A stretch of DNA of 64,000 nt from Collybia mongolica. Taxonomy: Eukaryota > Basidiomycota > Agaricomycetes > Agaricales > Clitocybaceae. The DNA lies in contig JAAXNY010000012.1 in NCBI GenBank assembly GCA_013420905.1, positions 620,001-684,000 of the forward strand, given 5' to 3'. The notes below the pieces were generated by a model that saw only the letters and a program-made list of their open reading frames with translations, searched no databases and was not told where the DNA came from. Position numbers and translations under genes: made by a program. Position 1 is the first letter of the stretch, and each line of letters starts with the position of its first letter. Positions 46,320-58,054 of this stretch are shown here, piece by piece.

Positions 46320-47389
46320 ATGTCTGTCGACTTCGAAGACTGCGAAGCCTGTATAAATATCACCAACGATCAGGAGCTCTATTTTCCTGACGGAAATCTC
46401 GTTATATTAACGCGCGATGAGGCAGGAAACCACACATACTTCCGTGTTCACCAGTCCATCCTTTTAAAACACTCACAAGCGCTGAGTGACCACATGTTCC
46501 CAAATTCGTCACCTAATTCCCGAGAAATCCACGACGGTGTGCCACTTGTAGAAATTCAGGAAGACGCCAGAGATCTGAACATATTTCTAAAATTTCTATA
46601 TGAGCCTTTGTAAGTGTTTTGTCAAATTTCAGCCATTCTGTCTAGAGCTCACCAGTCAGTCATATATTCAGTGCAGCACCTTTACAGCGCGGGGACCCAG
46701 ATATCGCATTCAAAATGTTCGGAGCGCTCAAACTTGCCGATAAGTTCCTCATTGAACCACTGAAAGACACCATCCTTTCATATGTCCGCGAGGACTGGCC
46801 ACAGACACTTCAAGGGTGGGACGAGCGCGAAGCGCTCTATACCCGCCGACTCAAAAATTCACCAAAAAGCATCATAGATGATGTCGCCCCAGAGCCCGCC
46901 TCCGTAATACGACTTGCACGTATGTTCGAGCCACAACTCCTGATACCTGCTTTCTATCACCTATCGCGCCTACCTGTCAATGCTGCTTACGGCCGGCCTG
47001 TACAGGGGTCGCGGAGCGCTCGTGGGGTGAGAGCTCAACTTCTGTCCGCAGAAGATCGTGAAAAGGCCATGGTGGGCCGTGAACGTATGCTAAAGTGGCT
47101 TACAGACCGCCTCGAAGCAGCGTCGTTGGATACTTGGCAGTGCAGTGGGGGAGACGCCTGTCATGTACACATATTTTGGCGTGTGGCCGTTCTACATCGT
47201 TCGGCCATGCGATCCATGGACGTCTTGACGACGTTGCGTTCGATGAGGAGCCACAAGGTTGAACGGGGAACCAGCCAGCCTGTGGAGGATGTGGTTTGTC
47301 CGGACTGTAATACACGTTGGGATCAGCTTTTGGCCGATGCCCGGCGCGATTTCTTTGACTCTTTATCCACCTTTTTCCCTAACTTGTAG
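46320..47389 (+). CDS. BTB/POZ domain protein, 335 aa
   Basis: BTB/POZ-fold protein. In fungi such proteins dimerise and often act as Cullin-3 adaptors or regulatory scaffolds. Exons 46320-46609 and 46672-47389. The BTB core lies in the first ~150 residues: YFPDGNLVILTRDEAGNHTY, FRVHQSILLKHSQALSDHMF, VPLVEIQEDARDLNIFLKFL, and after the intron FKMFGALKLADKFLIEPLKD. The C-terminal half is family-typical helical sequence (ASVIRLARMFEPQLLIPAFY, LSAEDREKAMVGRERMLKWL) with a paired-cysteine segment (CSGGDACHVHIFW ... VVCPDCNTRW), a poss­ible metal site. It ends LSTFFPNL. Matches the large basidiomycete BTB family. No signal peptide or membrane span. Apparently intact. Confidence 0.9.
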
Positions 47390-47905
47390 TATACCAGTAG
47401 ATCCTTCTTATCATCGGTCCCGTGAAGTAACCGCTTCGATGAACATTCCATTGCAAAATAACAAGAGTAGTACCGAATAAATTCCCCAGCCAGAACAAGG
47501 TGCCTGGAACGGAACCCGGAGAGAGGACGTATTAGGTCAAAATACCTACGTAAAGCACCGCATTGCACGGTCGTACATTTTACGTTTATTTGAACGTTGT
47601 TTATTTCTAGAGCTTTGGGTTCGTCGTTCACGAGATCGTCTAACCTTTGAAGTTGTGGGGCTTTTTTTTGGAGCACCCCTCAAACCTTCTCCAAAACTTT
47701 GACCGCAAGGTGGCTCACCTTTTGATCGTCGAGTGTAGTACTGACGAAAGGATCAATCGCACAGGTGTGTGTATTTTTAGATCACCATGAGAACCCAATA
47801 ATAACAGCTATTAAGCTAGTGGGCAACGTATAACTGCAGATTGGTAATATCACCGTTGACAAGATGGCGGAAATATATTGGACTGCCACACCAGTAGCCG
47901 TAGGG
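47390..47905. other. Intergenic, no gene seen
   Basis: About 515 bp between the BTB stop codon and the TATA box of the next gene. No coding support. Confidence 0.45.
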
Positions 47906-47913
47906 TATAAGAA
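47906..47913 (+). promoter_or_regulatory. TATA box of the first DUF7702-like gene
   Basis: TATAAGAA lies 76 bp upstream of the ATG at 47982. Confidence 0.5.
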
Positions 47914-47981
47914 GGCTATGACAGACCTCGTTCTGTCGCAACTTCATTCTCTTTAATACCCCTCCACCCGCCATCTTTTCC

Positions 47982-48928
47982 ATGATGAGCGACAAGTTTA
48001 ACTATGCTGATGCGCTCGGTTTTCACTCTGTCGCTGGAGCGGTCATTTTTGCCACACTATATATTCCACTCTTCGCGTGGTTCCTTCGGCAATCCTTTCA
48101 ACGTCCCACCTACGTTTTCATCGTCCTAACGTTGTTTTGCAACAGTAAGTCTCACGTACACCTTTCTATCGGCGCTTTAACTCGGGTTTTTAGTTCGTAT
48201 CGCAGCGTTTATTATACGTGCCGTATTAGCGGGGTCAGAATCTGCAGGAGAAACGCTTGATCTGTTTATTGCTGACCAGGTTTTGTTTGGTGTTGGTTTC
48301 TTCGGGCTCTTGTACTCAGGTTATACTCTCGTCCTTGATCGGTATGTGCGGATTTTCGTATTTAGCTTTATTTAAGCTAAACCTAGTCTGCGCTATAGAG
48401 AACTCCTTACTCGCGTTGGCCCCAGTCAAAATCCTTTCAATCGCATCACCGGTAATCGCAGACTATTTCGGTTGGTAATGATGGCTGCAGTTATATTGGG
48501 GATCGTCGGATCGTCTCAAGCTGATAATTCCGACCCGAACAAAGGCGCCACCTTACGCAAAGTCAGCACGGTGATTTTCCTTGTCCTCACGTCTCTATTG
48601 ACGTACCGGACGATCTTGGTCGCCCATGCCGAATTGTCGTGTTGGTGACCACTTATTCTTGATGTTCGTTGTTCTCACCACCATTTTCACAGCGGGCTAT
48701 CGAAACGCTGATGCGTCCCTGGGAGGCAACTACGGGGCGTATGTCCTAAGTATCATCGCAGGCCTACTCCTCATGCGTGAGGCTTTTGCGACAGCTACGA
48801 TGGGAAGTCTGACAAAACAAAATAATGAACACTTCTGGTACCCGCTATCGGCCCTGCCAGAGATAATTGCCGTGCTACTTTATGCCACTCCCAACCTCGT
48901 ACCTCCTCGATCTGAGCTCCCCACTTAA
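47982..48928 (+). CDS. Multi-TM membrane protein, DUF7702-like (copy 1, 262 aa)
   Basis: Polytopic membrane protein of a fungal family of unknown function. Exons 47982-48144, 48194-48341, 48399-48640 and 48693-48928 are in phase. About seven hydrophobic helices: AVIFATLYIPLFAWFL, YVFIVLTLFCN, IAAFIIRAVLAG, FGVGFFGLLYSGYTLVLD, MAAVILGIVGSS, VIFLVLTSLLTYRTILV, and YVLSIIAGLLLMREAF. The conserved tail is TKQNNEHFWYPLSALPEIIA then LVPPRSELPT. Intron sites and phases match the paralog at 53168-54159, and the third exon is 242 nt in both. The third intron uses a weak donor (GTTGGT), but the paralog has GTGGGT at the same position, supporting it. RTA1-like or GPCR-like topology; ligand and role unknown. 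Confidence 0.85.
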
Positions 48929-51277
48929 TCAAGCCCCTGGGTGAGGACGATCCGGGTCGAATTGTCTGGTGCATTGCAGCACAGACATCCACACAATTAT
49001 AACGCTTTATGCCATCTTTCGCCTTGTAGTTATGCAAAGATGTACGCCCTCCCAATTTCATCATTCTTAACAAACGTAGCACATTATTATTTACACACAT
49101 ATCTGCCCTTCAGCATGTACCACACTTCTATATAATTATATCTTCTGAGTTCCAATGGGCATCACCCATTACATTTACCACCGCCCTTTGCATTCTTTTT
49201 GTTATCCATAATACTGTCCAGTGTATCTTCACAAAATGGCATGTTTTTAGGTCTTCTTATACCTCTGAATCCCCAAAGGGCGAGGAACAATAGCACGAAG
49301 ATGCTTCCCATTTCCGCCTTGCAAGTCCTTTTGCCGCCCCAATCCCGAACTCAATCACCAACACGCCTCGGCACATTCCGGTCTGTTTGCACAGCCACGA
49401 TTGGCCACTTCAACCTTCGGCTACGACAGCAACGAGAACCTAGCACTCACGATCTCAATGGGAGCTGTTCAACGCCAAGACAAGACGGCAATATGAAACC
49501 CTTGCTTGACTTATCGAGCATACGCAGGACTTTCTATTCCGATAATTAATGGTTAATCGTCTCGACAAAGTTCAGGCGAGTCATTCGTAGCCTACCCATC
49601 CACGGAGGCGAACGAAATCAATTACCCATGTCTCTTAGGGCGCGTCTCATTACAAATTCAACTAATTTTTAGCAGCAGCAGATGAGCGAGCTGCAATACT
49701 CAATCGACATTTTTTTGATACTTGCTTCTGTGTGGAATAGGATCTACTGTGGTACGTATGTTTTCACCATTACTGCCTCTTGCTTCTCAGAGTCCGTCTT
49801 CCAAGTTTCCTTCGTCGAAATACGCTGATCCACCCAATTCCCAAATTATGACCTCTTGAGTCGAGATCAAGAATTTGCTTCCTTACAAGCCCGTTCAGTC
49901 ATTTCTTCTGCCGAGAAGGCGAAACGGAATATAAATTCGTTATCAGGAACGCTCATGACCCTGGTTTTGGGATGGTTGTTGTACGTTCTTTCGCGTGTCG
50001 CGCGTAGGGCAGTTCATTGATGTATTTCCACTTGGGTAGATGGATCCTCACAAGCCGTGAAATATATTAGACGAAGGCAGTGAAGGGGAAGGATATGAAA
50101 GTATGGGTAACTGAGAACCTATCAATGGTAAAAACCTGATAAATTCACTGAATATAGGTGTTGCACCATCTGTGGCGGCACCCCCGAAAAACATCTATCG
50201 TCATTCTCGCCCGGCTTTTAGACGAACAAAAATGCTATTTAACGGCACCCCCAAGAAGAAACATAGGACAGAACGCACTCAGTGTGTACCGTGAGACGGA
50301 AGATGCGGTATTTCCGGGTACGGCTTGGTACGTCCGCCTCTGTTTCTTGTTCAGGCCCCTTAGATACTCCATTGCATCCGGCTGATGAGCCTGTGCACCC
50401 AGCGCACTCCCTTTCGACAGGTTCTGAGACCAACAAAATGGGGAGACACACTCGAAAATCCCCCATCGCCGGTCTCCTCGGCAACACAGTACTAGTTTGG
50501 CTCCGGGGCTGTCAAAGATAGCCAAAACTCGGTTCGTATGAGCATGGATCATAGGGTTTCGGAGGTTGAACGCGATGGGTCGATGAGTGACGGTGATGTG
50601 TAAGGTGGGGTTTTAAATGCTGGCATTGTGAAGTTCTGTCACTTATAACCAAGATTATTTTCATACAGGCTAATACAATACAAGTAATGCAAACGTATAC
50701 TGAAAGTTCTAATATGGGGAGTCTGCATGGTTAAAGACGAACGTATTATACCTATCGAAGAATGCGATAACAAGGATTAGACGCACACATAGCTGGTTCT
50801 CCGATGATTCGACGCAGACAAGGATTGATGAGAACAGCCGAAATAGAAGGGAGATTGAGAGAATGTGCACCTGAAGTCTCAACTGCTGTTTCGTGCTACA
50901 ACCAATGATGAGGAAGAGCTATGAACGCAACTACACAGCATGGATACAAATTTCAGATTATGTGAGTCTCCCCAGTCTGGTTATCTACACATTTTCACTG
51001 AGGATATCATCAGCTTACGATCGACACAATATCGAGACTTTTGACTCTACTCCAACTCTGCACGTGCTCTATGGGAAGCATGATCATAGACGGCCAACCC
51101 AACAACCGTGGAGATCGGACACTTGATCGTCACCACTAGACCCACCTACCCCTCCTGCGAAAGTGTACGACCAGTTGCTATGTCTTAAATCAGGGGTTTC
51201 AGGAGCAATTAAGGAATCTTGCGCCCGCCAAAAATATTCGCCATCGAAATGCGGCGCCAACTCGCGACCAGCACAAG
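48929..51277. other. 2.3-kb intergenic region, no gene seen
   Basis: Between DUF7702-like copy 1 and the GH43 gene. The largest frames (near 49.2-49.55 kb and 50.2-50.55 kb) lack ATG-anchored coherent products, domains or splice support. Confidence 0.45.
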
Positions 51278-51285
51278 TATAAAAG
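51278..51285 (+). promoter_or_regulatory. TATA box of the GH43 gene
   Basis: TATAAAAG lies 53 bp upstream of the ATG at 51331. Confidence 0.65.
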
Positions 51286-51330
51286 GCCTATCCAGGAAGG
51301 TAAAAATTTCTATTATTTACGTTCGTACCA

Positions 51331-52494
51331 ATGATTTTCACATCCCTCACTATCCAGATTCTTGGGGCAGCCCTCGTTCTCGGAACCGTCAGCGATGGAC
51401 CTGTCATCAATCACGATTTCCCCGACCCAGGTCTAATGCTCGATTCTAGTGGCATTTGGTATGCTTACTCAACGACCAGCTCGTCTGGGTTCTTACCAAT
51501 GTCAAAATCATCCGACTTTGTAACATGGTCGACTCCCATCAACGTCGCTAATAGCATCCCATGGGCTGACGGGTGAGTATTGAGATACATGCAATAGATA
51601 TTCGCCCAGGATAACGCGAATGTTACTCCAGAGCCGTCTGGGCACCCGATGTGAGAGAAATCACTGCTGACCACTATGTCATGTATTGTGAGTAGCGTAT
51701 GCTACCTTTATTAGGCTTGCTGATACTAACGCTGAGCACAGACACTGGCCATCGCCGCGGAGGACCCATCAACGATCATTGCATCGGTATTGCGACCGCA
51801 AGCTCACCCGATGGTCCATTCATCCCTAATAACACTCCACATATCTGTGATCTTGCTCATGGGGGTGTCATTGATCCTTCTGGCTTCCAGGCGCCTGGCG
51901 GTGCACTCTATATGCTCTGGAAAGTAGATGGTAACTCAATTGGCCAGAAAACTCCCATCATGATACAACAAGTTGGCCCAAACGGGTTTGATTTGCTCGG
52001 TTCGCCCATCCCGCTCATTACCAACGACTCTATCGATGGAGGTCTTGTCGAAGCTCCTTCTATGATTTTCTGGGACGACTGTAAGTGATTCTAAGTGTTC
52101 ATCACCCAAGACGACTGACCTACTAATGTGACTAGGGTACTACTTGTTCTTCTCCTCAAATAACTTCAATTCCCTCTTCTATGATACTTCCTACGCTGTA
52201 TCACAAAATGTAACAGGCCCGTTCAACAAGGTTCATGGATCCAACGCTCCATTCCTGACTAGGTAAGACTCATCGAGAAGTTATATCTTCTCATTGTGAT
52301 GCTCATATCCAATGTTTCCTAGCGGTATGAAAGGTACCGCTGGTCCTGGTGGAGCGACAGCTATCAATGTGATGGACCAGTTCGTCAGCATGGCATTCCA
52401 TTCACTCATCAACGGAAAAGATGCCTCAGCTGGCCGTTCTATGTGGACAATCTCTAATGTTTGCCTTGGAAACGGTATCGCGAAGGCCTGCTGA
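51331..52494 (+). CDS. Secreted GH43 glycoside hydrolase, 311 aa
   Basis: Five-bladed beta-propeller glycoside hydrolase of family 43 (arabinanase/xylosidase-type, acting on plant hemicellulose or pectin side chains). Exons 51331-51572, 51632-51687, 51742-52080, 52136-52262 and 52323-52494 are in phase. An N-terminal signal-like segment (MIFTSLTIQILGAALVLG) precedes the first-blade catalytic-base motif NHDFPDPGLM. The acid-modulating region AVWAPDVREI and YYTGHRRGGP follow, then GVIDPSGFQ, and the probable general-acid glutamate in GLVEAPSMIFW followed by WYYLFFSS. The tail GMKGTAGPGGATAI closes the propeller. Small single-domain size, no carbohydrate-binding module. Three-acid GH43 layout (Asp, Asp, Glu) is present. 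Exact substrate is not deducible. It lies between two DUF7702-like paralogs on the same strand. Confidence 0.93.
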
Positions 52495-53167
52495 GATATA
52501 AATACTCTCCCTGAGCGTATACCATTCGAGACTGTAGGCAGAATATTCTGATATTTTACGACTTCGTATAATTAAACTCCCTAGATACAGGGAATTGCAG
52601 TGCAAACTAACAGTCAGTTATTTCGGAAGGCTATATTCATTCGAACTCAGGGCGATTAGGGTGGATGAAATGCACCGCATTCCGTGACTGGTATGTCAAG
52701 GATATGTGTCAGTTAAAGTTCTGAGTTAAAAATGAGTTCATCAGTCGAATCCAACATCTCAGTTACCGTGGCTCCACAGAAGCAACTGATGAAAGCCAGC
52801 CTCAGCTGGGATGAGCATTCATTAAAAGCTTCCGGAACCCCCAATACATTGCTAAAAAATCAAACATGAGACAACCCCCCCTCCCCCTCCCGAGTTGTTC
52901 AACATGGCACTGATAACATAGGTTAGACAAGAGTATATATTTATGGATGATCGCTACAACCCAACATTAAGCAATAGCCATCAAGTTCGAAGATGCTTCC
53001 CAATCTACAGATTGACACCATTGCTATCGACTGGACAGGTGTGGGGAAATTAATCTGCCGTACTACTTGCTGTGAAGTACAAAAAGGGTATGGTGTAGGA
53101 ATTCCCGCCTTGTTGCACATACACCTTCGCTAATATTCCGTGGACCCAGCCAATCTCCCTCTTCAGG
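52495..53167. other. Intergenic, no gene seen
   Basis: About 670 bp between GH43 and DUF7702-like copy 2, AT-rich, no coding support. Confidence 0.45.
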
Positions 53168-54159
53168 ATGAGCGATGACTCCATTCTTGTCGAAACAGTC
53201 AGTTTTTTTGAAACAATCACCCAATTTAAATCACTTGCTGGCGCGACTATCCTCGCGGTATTCTATTTTGTGTGGTTTTCAAAGATCTCACAGGAATTCT
53301 TTCGAAACCCGTCAAGAGTATTCATGATGGTGGCATTGTTCTGTGCTAGTATGCTTTATTTGTATCTTTCCTTCTGCACCTGAACCCGCATTTTCAGTTC
53401 GTATCCCTTCCTTCGCTATGCGTGCCATAATAGCGGAACGGTTAGGCAGGGAAGAAGTCCCGGACTTCGCTCTTTTTATAGCTTATCAGGTCTTGTTCGG
53501 CGCTGGCATAATTGTACTCTTATACACAGCCTATACTATTGTTCTTGACCGGTACGCATTATTCTTTCCAGTCAAGTTTGAAAAATACCTAATCGCATTT
53601 GCAGGCAACTCCTTACCAGCATCGGTCCCAGCACAAGCCTTTTCAACCGCTTCACCGGTAACCGAATAGTATTTGGGGTGATAGCCATACCTGCAGTCGT
53701 ATTGGGAATCGTCGGGCCATGTCTAGCAACCATCTCCAATCCGAATGAAAGCTCTACCTTGCATCAAGCTAGCACGGTTATATTCCTTGTCCTGGCGGTC
53801 CTGGTGGCCTACCGGACCGCTTTGACCGCGCGTGCTGAAATATCATGTGGGTATTTTTTATTGAAGTTTGAAGAGTACGATAATCTCATGTCTATTATTC
53901 AATTATTATTGTGACAGCGGGCTACCAATACGCTGACAAGTCACCAGTGGGCAGATGTGGGGCGTATTTCCTCTGCGTTGTCGCCATACTGTTCCTCCTT
54001 CGTGGATGCTTTGAGGTAGCTACGATGAGAAACCTGGCGAAACAAAACAATGAGCGCCTCTGGTATCCATTGTTTGCTTTGCCCGAGGTGCTTGTAGTTT
54101 GTTTTCTTCTTAAACTAGCACCCCCTCGGTACGAGCTTCCCACCCAAACAAACACGTAG
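53168..54159 (+). CDS. Multi-TM membrane protein, DUF7702-like (copy 2, 272 aa)
   Basis: Paralog of the gene at 47982-48928. Exons 53168-53348, 53398-53551, 53605-53846 and 53918-54159 are in phase. Hydrophobic segments appear in the same order (ATILAVFYFVWFSKI, FMMVALFCA, FGAGIIVLLYTAYTIVLD, AIPAVVLGIVGPC, VIFLVLAVLVAYRTAL, AYFLCVVAILFLLRGCF). The same tail signature follows: AKQNNERLWYPLFALPEVLV then PPRYELPT. The N-terminus is longer and diverged (MSDDSILVETVSFFETITQF). The copies share intron positions, so duplication followed their acquisition. Divergence is considerable, meaning the duplication is not recent. Function unknown. Confidence 0.85.
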
Positions 54160-56306
54160 GCTTAGGCAGCTTGATTTATTCAATTTATATAGTATACATA
54201 TATTATAGCATACACGCTACCTCCGTCCCCATATTAAAAAGATATCTAAATATACATTGAGGCCGATGTCCACTGTTAAAGTTTTTTTCTCTTCGGCTCA
54301 TTAGAGAGCACAATCATTACCCACCATCACTGTATCGTCCTCTCACCCTTTACACTCCATCTGGTATATGTCTCTTACTGTCCTAAAATGCATTGACTTC
54401 TTTCCGTGTAAAGTTCGAGAGTATCGTTATGGGATTTGCGGTTGAGCTCCATCGTTTCACCAACATGACGAACGGCTCCACTGGGATGGTCTTATTCTCT
54501 TTACGTGAATGATCAAGTTCTTAAGTTTTGGTAGCTCTCGACTTCAGCCTCTTTGTTTCCAGGGAGAAACAGCCATGTCATTGATAGTAGGGCAGTGCAA
54601 ACAGACCTTGAGAGCCGATATCTCTGGAATTAAATAGTCATTTTCTGGGATTAGAAAATTAGATTGTATGATATGAGTAGTAGCATATAATATCGGCCGC
54701 TCACAACCTCAATAAAGAAACGTTCCATCGCAACGTTCAGTGGAAACGACTAGAAACCCGCTAAAAAATTATTGAATAGCAGTGAGCATTGATTGCTAGG
54801 TCGTCGAGTAGACGCTTTAAATGCGGAAAGTTAGACAGCTCCTTATTTCCGTATCCGCTGTTACTATATCAGTGTGGGCGAAGTCATTGACATATCAGAA
54901 AAGTCACCTGAACGCTATGTGATGATCAACGTCTGTCCCGCTCGAATGACCTCGACTCCACACGTTGGTCGTGTAAAGTTTAGACTTTCCACTTGGAAGA
55001 CTGATTGTAGCAACCAAAACAATACCGATACTTCAAATGTGTTAGTTGCCTGCGTACATGACAAGAATCAGCGGCCACAGAGGAGTTCATCCGCCTCAGT
55101 AGCGAATAGCAATAGGCAACGAACAAAATATTAATTTGAAGAAAATCCAGAAGCAGCGGTGGTATGGTCATGAGGAAGGTCGGCATTCTCCGTTGCGTTC
55201 TTCAAGGGCCCAAAACAAACAACCTTCCCTTCATGTGCTTCGGGCCCATCGGCGATAACGTCGATGATGACAAGTACTCAAGCGCCAAGTTCTCGAATTC
55301 TGAACTTCGACTTCCCCCAAGCAACTTACAAAGCCTCCACGTATGCAATAGGGGAAGGGCATGCTTTACAAAATCCTCACGAACAAAACAAAAACTCGAA
55401 GGTGCGTACCATCATTCAGCTCGGGTCTCAAGTGTGGGTCATTGCCCTTTTTGTCGCAAGTTGTCGATGCTACTTTTTAAATCCAATATGCAAGGAGGAG
55501 TTTATAGGAAGAACAACGCATTGCACAAATTATCCTTCAACGATATTGAAAACCATATTGTTCGGTTGGATATGCCCTCAGCCCCATGGGTATTCTAGAA
55601 TTTCGACCACCGGGGCTACCAATAAAGGCCTGCATATGTCAGGCCTCATTGGCGGAAATGTCGGTCGGTATTAGAATGGCAAAGCGCTAGCCGAGCCTTT
55701 GATTTTCAGCGCGGTCGCCATATATCATGACATCAGGTCGACTTTCCAGAGCTTTCTACTATGTTCCCAGAGTCCAAGCTAGTGACCTTAGGACTGTCGT
55801 AAATAGCTTTTCCTCGTGGGTCTTGCTACAAGGAATTATGGCCGACCGCCTCAGGACTCCTCTACGGTTTTCTCGATGATGATATGATATTCCCGGTTTT
55901 AGCTCATGTGTCTGTTATTTATGGATCCTTAGGCGCCTCCATTGATGATTTTCATCGATGCGGGCCGTTTATCGATGTGCTCAGGATGTGCCTATAACAC
56001 TGTACCTGCCGGTTCCCCGGCGTTCTATGATTTAAAGTCGGAAAGATAAAGCATGACCAAGCACACTCGGTTAAATAGGCTGCGTCCTCCATTTGGGCCT
56101 CGGGGAGAAGCTCCGGGTACCTTTCAAACCGCCACCTCGGGTATATTTGCTTGAAAACCACTAGACTTAAAATGTCGTGCTTTGCCTTCCTGCCCAAATT
56201 CACAAACGCGGTCTATCAAGATTCTGCCTTTCGTCCCCTGTAAGTCGGCGCTTTATATTACGTGTCACATTTCCTAACTCTCCTTTAGGACGTGAACGAT
56301 ATAGCA
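54160..56306. other. Intergenic with one ambiguous open frame
   Basis: About 2.1 kb. A plus-strand ATG frame at 55264-55674 (MMTSTQAPSSRILNFDFPQA..., ending LIGGNVGRY) could be a gene or gene fragment, but it overlaps another long frame (55164-55598) and shows no known motif. An exon-like frame at 56173-56240, followed by a GTAAGT, may be the 5' untranslated leader of the F-box gene at 56307; joined to the next acceptor it hits a stop. Confidence 0.35.
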
Positions 56307-57792
56307 ATGAAGCTCCAGTTTCCGATTGCTTTTAAAGACAACAAGGTATGTTGCTTGTTTTTACACCGCTTGTGTGGTGCTCAGGCTAGCTTCGTAGTTT
56401 TCTGTTCGGCGTTTCAAGTCGCGAGGTCTCGAAGATGCTCAACGGGCGTCAGGAAATGATACACCATTCCCCCCGGAGCTTTGGCTCGAAATATTTTCAT
56501 TCTTGCCCGTTTCAAGTGTCGCGTCCATGGCCTTGAGCTGCAAGTTTCTCGGAAAGCTTGCCCAACCATTCGTCTTCCAGCGCATATCTTTTCGACCATG
56601 CCTCCACAACAAAAGGACAATCGACCGCTACATGGAGCGCCTCTCCCGTCGCCTGGAATTCCTTTCGTCACCCCACATTGCACGAAACGTGAAGGAGTGC
56701 TCCCTATCCCTGCGAACAGAGCTAGGTGGCATTAAAACGACTTTCGATGACGCGGTTGATGTCATATGCGATGCATTGGCCCTCTTCCCCAATTTGGAGA
56801 AGGTGTCCTTTGATGGAATTCAGTTTACGGCTCAGCGATTGTCAGCCCTCAGAGCCACCCCATCTACCATCTTAGAACTCAAGTCATGTGCCATCATTGA
56901 CGATAACCCACTCACGGGAGTGAAATCTCTCGTCTGTTGCGATGATCTCGCTACCCAGTTGCTTAGCCAAGCCCCAAAACAACCTCTTTCGTCATTCTTG
57001 GATCCCATCCATCTACAACATATCAACATTGGGCCAGCGAATACGAAAGATATCCTTTCCGCCATGGCACTCAGCCCCAACCCGTTCAACGCGCTGACGT
57101 CCCTCGAACTCCCTGTCGACGCGATGAACTCAGACGACATCATCCATGCACTCGAAAAATGCCCCAACGTCCGTCGTTTGGCTCTCGGGTACTACAAGGT
57201 GAACGCCGGTCGCGTCGGGCGGGACATCCCATCGTCGATCCTGCCCAAACTCACTTCCTTTGATGGGCCACACCAGTATGCGATTCGCTTGGCGCGGGGC
57301 CGCAGCCTGCAGCACGTCGTCCTCCGCCCATTCAGCAACAACTCTATATTCTGCAAACCCGACGCCGTCTGCAACACGCTCACACAACTGGGTCCGAACA
57401 TCCGCACACTCGACATCACGGCTGTCACAGATATCAACACCGTCCTGCCCGTCCTTCGAACATCATTCCCCCTACTCACCTCCCTCACCGTCAATGCCAA
57501 TCCCGAGCTCTACCCTCGCTGTTTTGTCCCAAAAGACCTCATCAAGGCGATCCAGACTGTGGGCCTCCCGTCGACACTGGAACATCTTTCGCTTGGTGTG
57601 CATTTTAAGGGGACCAAATCTCGGATATCGCATGACCTGGCGAGCATCTCTGAGGCGGCCAGAGCTGGGTGCGACCGGCTCGTGGACGTCAAGGCGTGGT
57701 ACTGGACGCACCCTCGGCCGACGTGGGTTACATGTGACTGTTCGTCGATGTCAGGGATGGTGAGACCGAGAGTCAGCTTTGATGGGAAATAG
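56307..57792 (+). CDS. F-box/LRR protein, 477 aa
   Basis: SCF-type substrate adaptor with an N-terminal F-box and leucine-rich repeats. Exon 1 (56307-56345) encodes MKLQFPIAFKDNK. A 52-nt intron (56346-56397) leads to exon 2 (56398-57792). The F-box core is FPPELWLEIFSFLPVSSVAS followed by MALSCKFLGKL. LRR-like strands follow: VDVICDALALFPNLEKVSFD, FNALTSLELPVDAM, LEKCPNVRRLALGYYKV, LGPNIRTLDITAVTD and LRTSFPLLTSLTVNA. The C-terminus is MVRPRVSFDGK. It is a different subfamily from the F-box genes at 8007 and 58055 (no shared first exon or tail). The likely 5' leader contains another intron ending at 56288. Convergent with the F-box gene at 58055, with 262 bp between stop codons. Confidence 0.85.
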
Positions 57793-58054
57793 ACGATAAA
57801 GACGACGTGGATCGTTACGACCGGATTATGACGCATTTATGATTAGATTTAAAAAACACAACATACTTTATACCCCAGCATATACCCAAATGTACAAATT
57901 ACTACAAAACTTGACATGTCACCATCTGTTGTTTCGGCGCAAGGGGATACGTAATTCGAACCTTGCACATAAGTATACCTGAAGGATCTTCAATTATAAA
58001 CGTTACTATAATGTACTGAGGGGTTGAAGTCAAACTTAATAATATACTAATATA

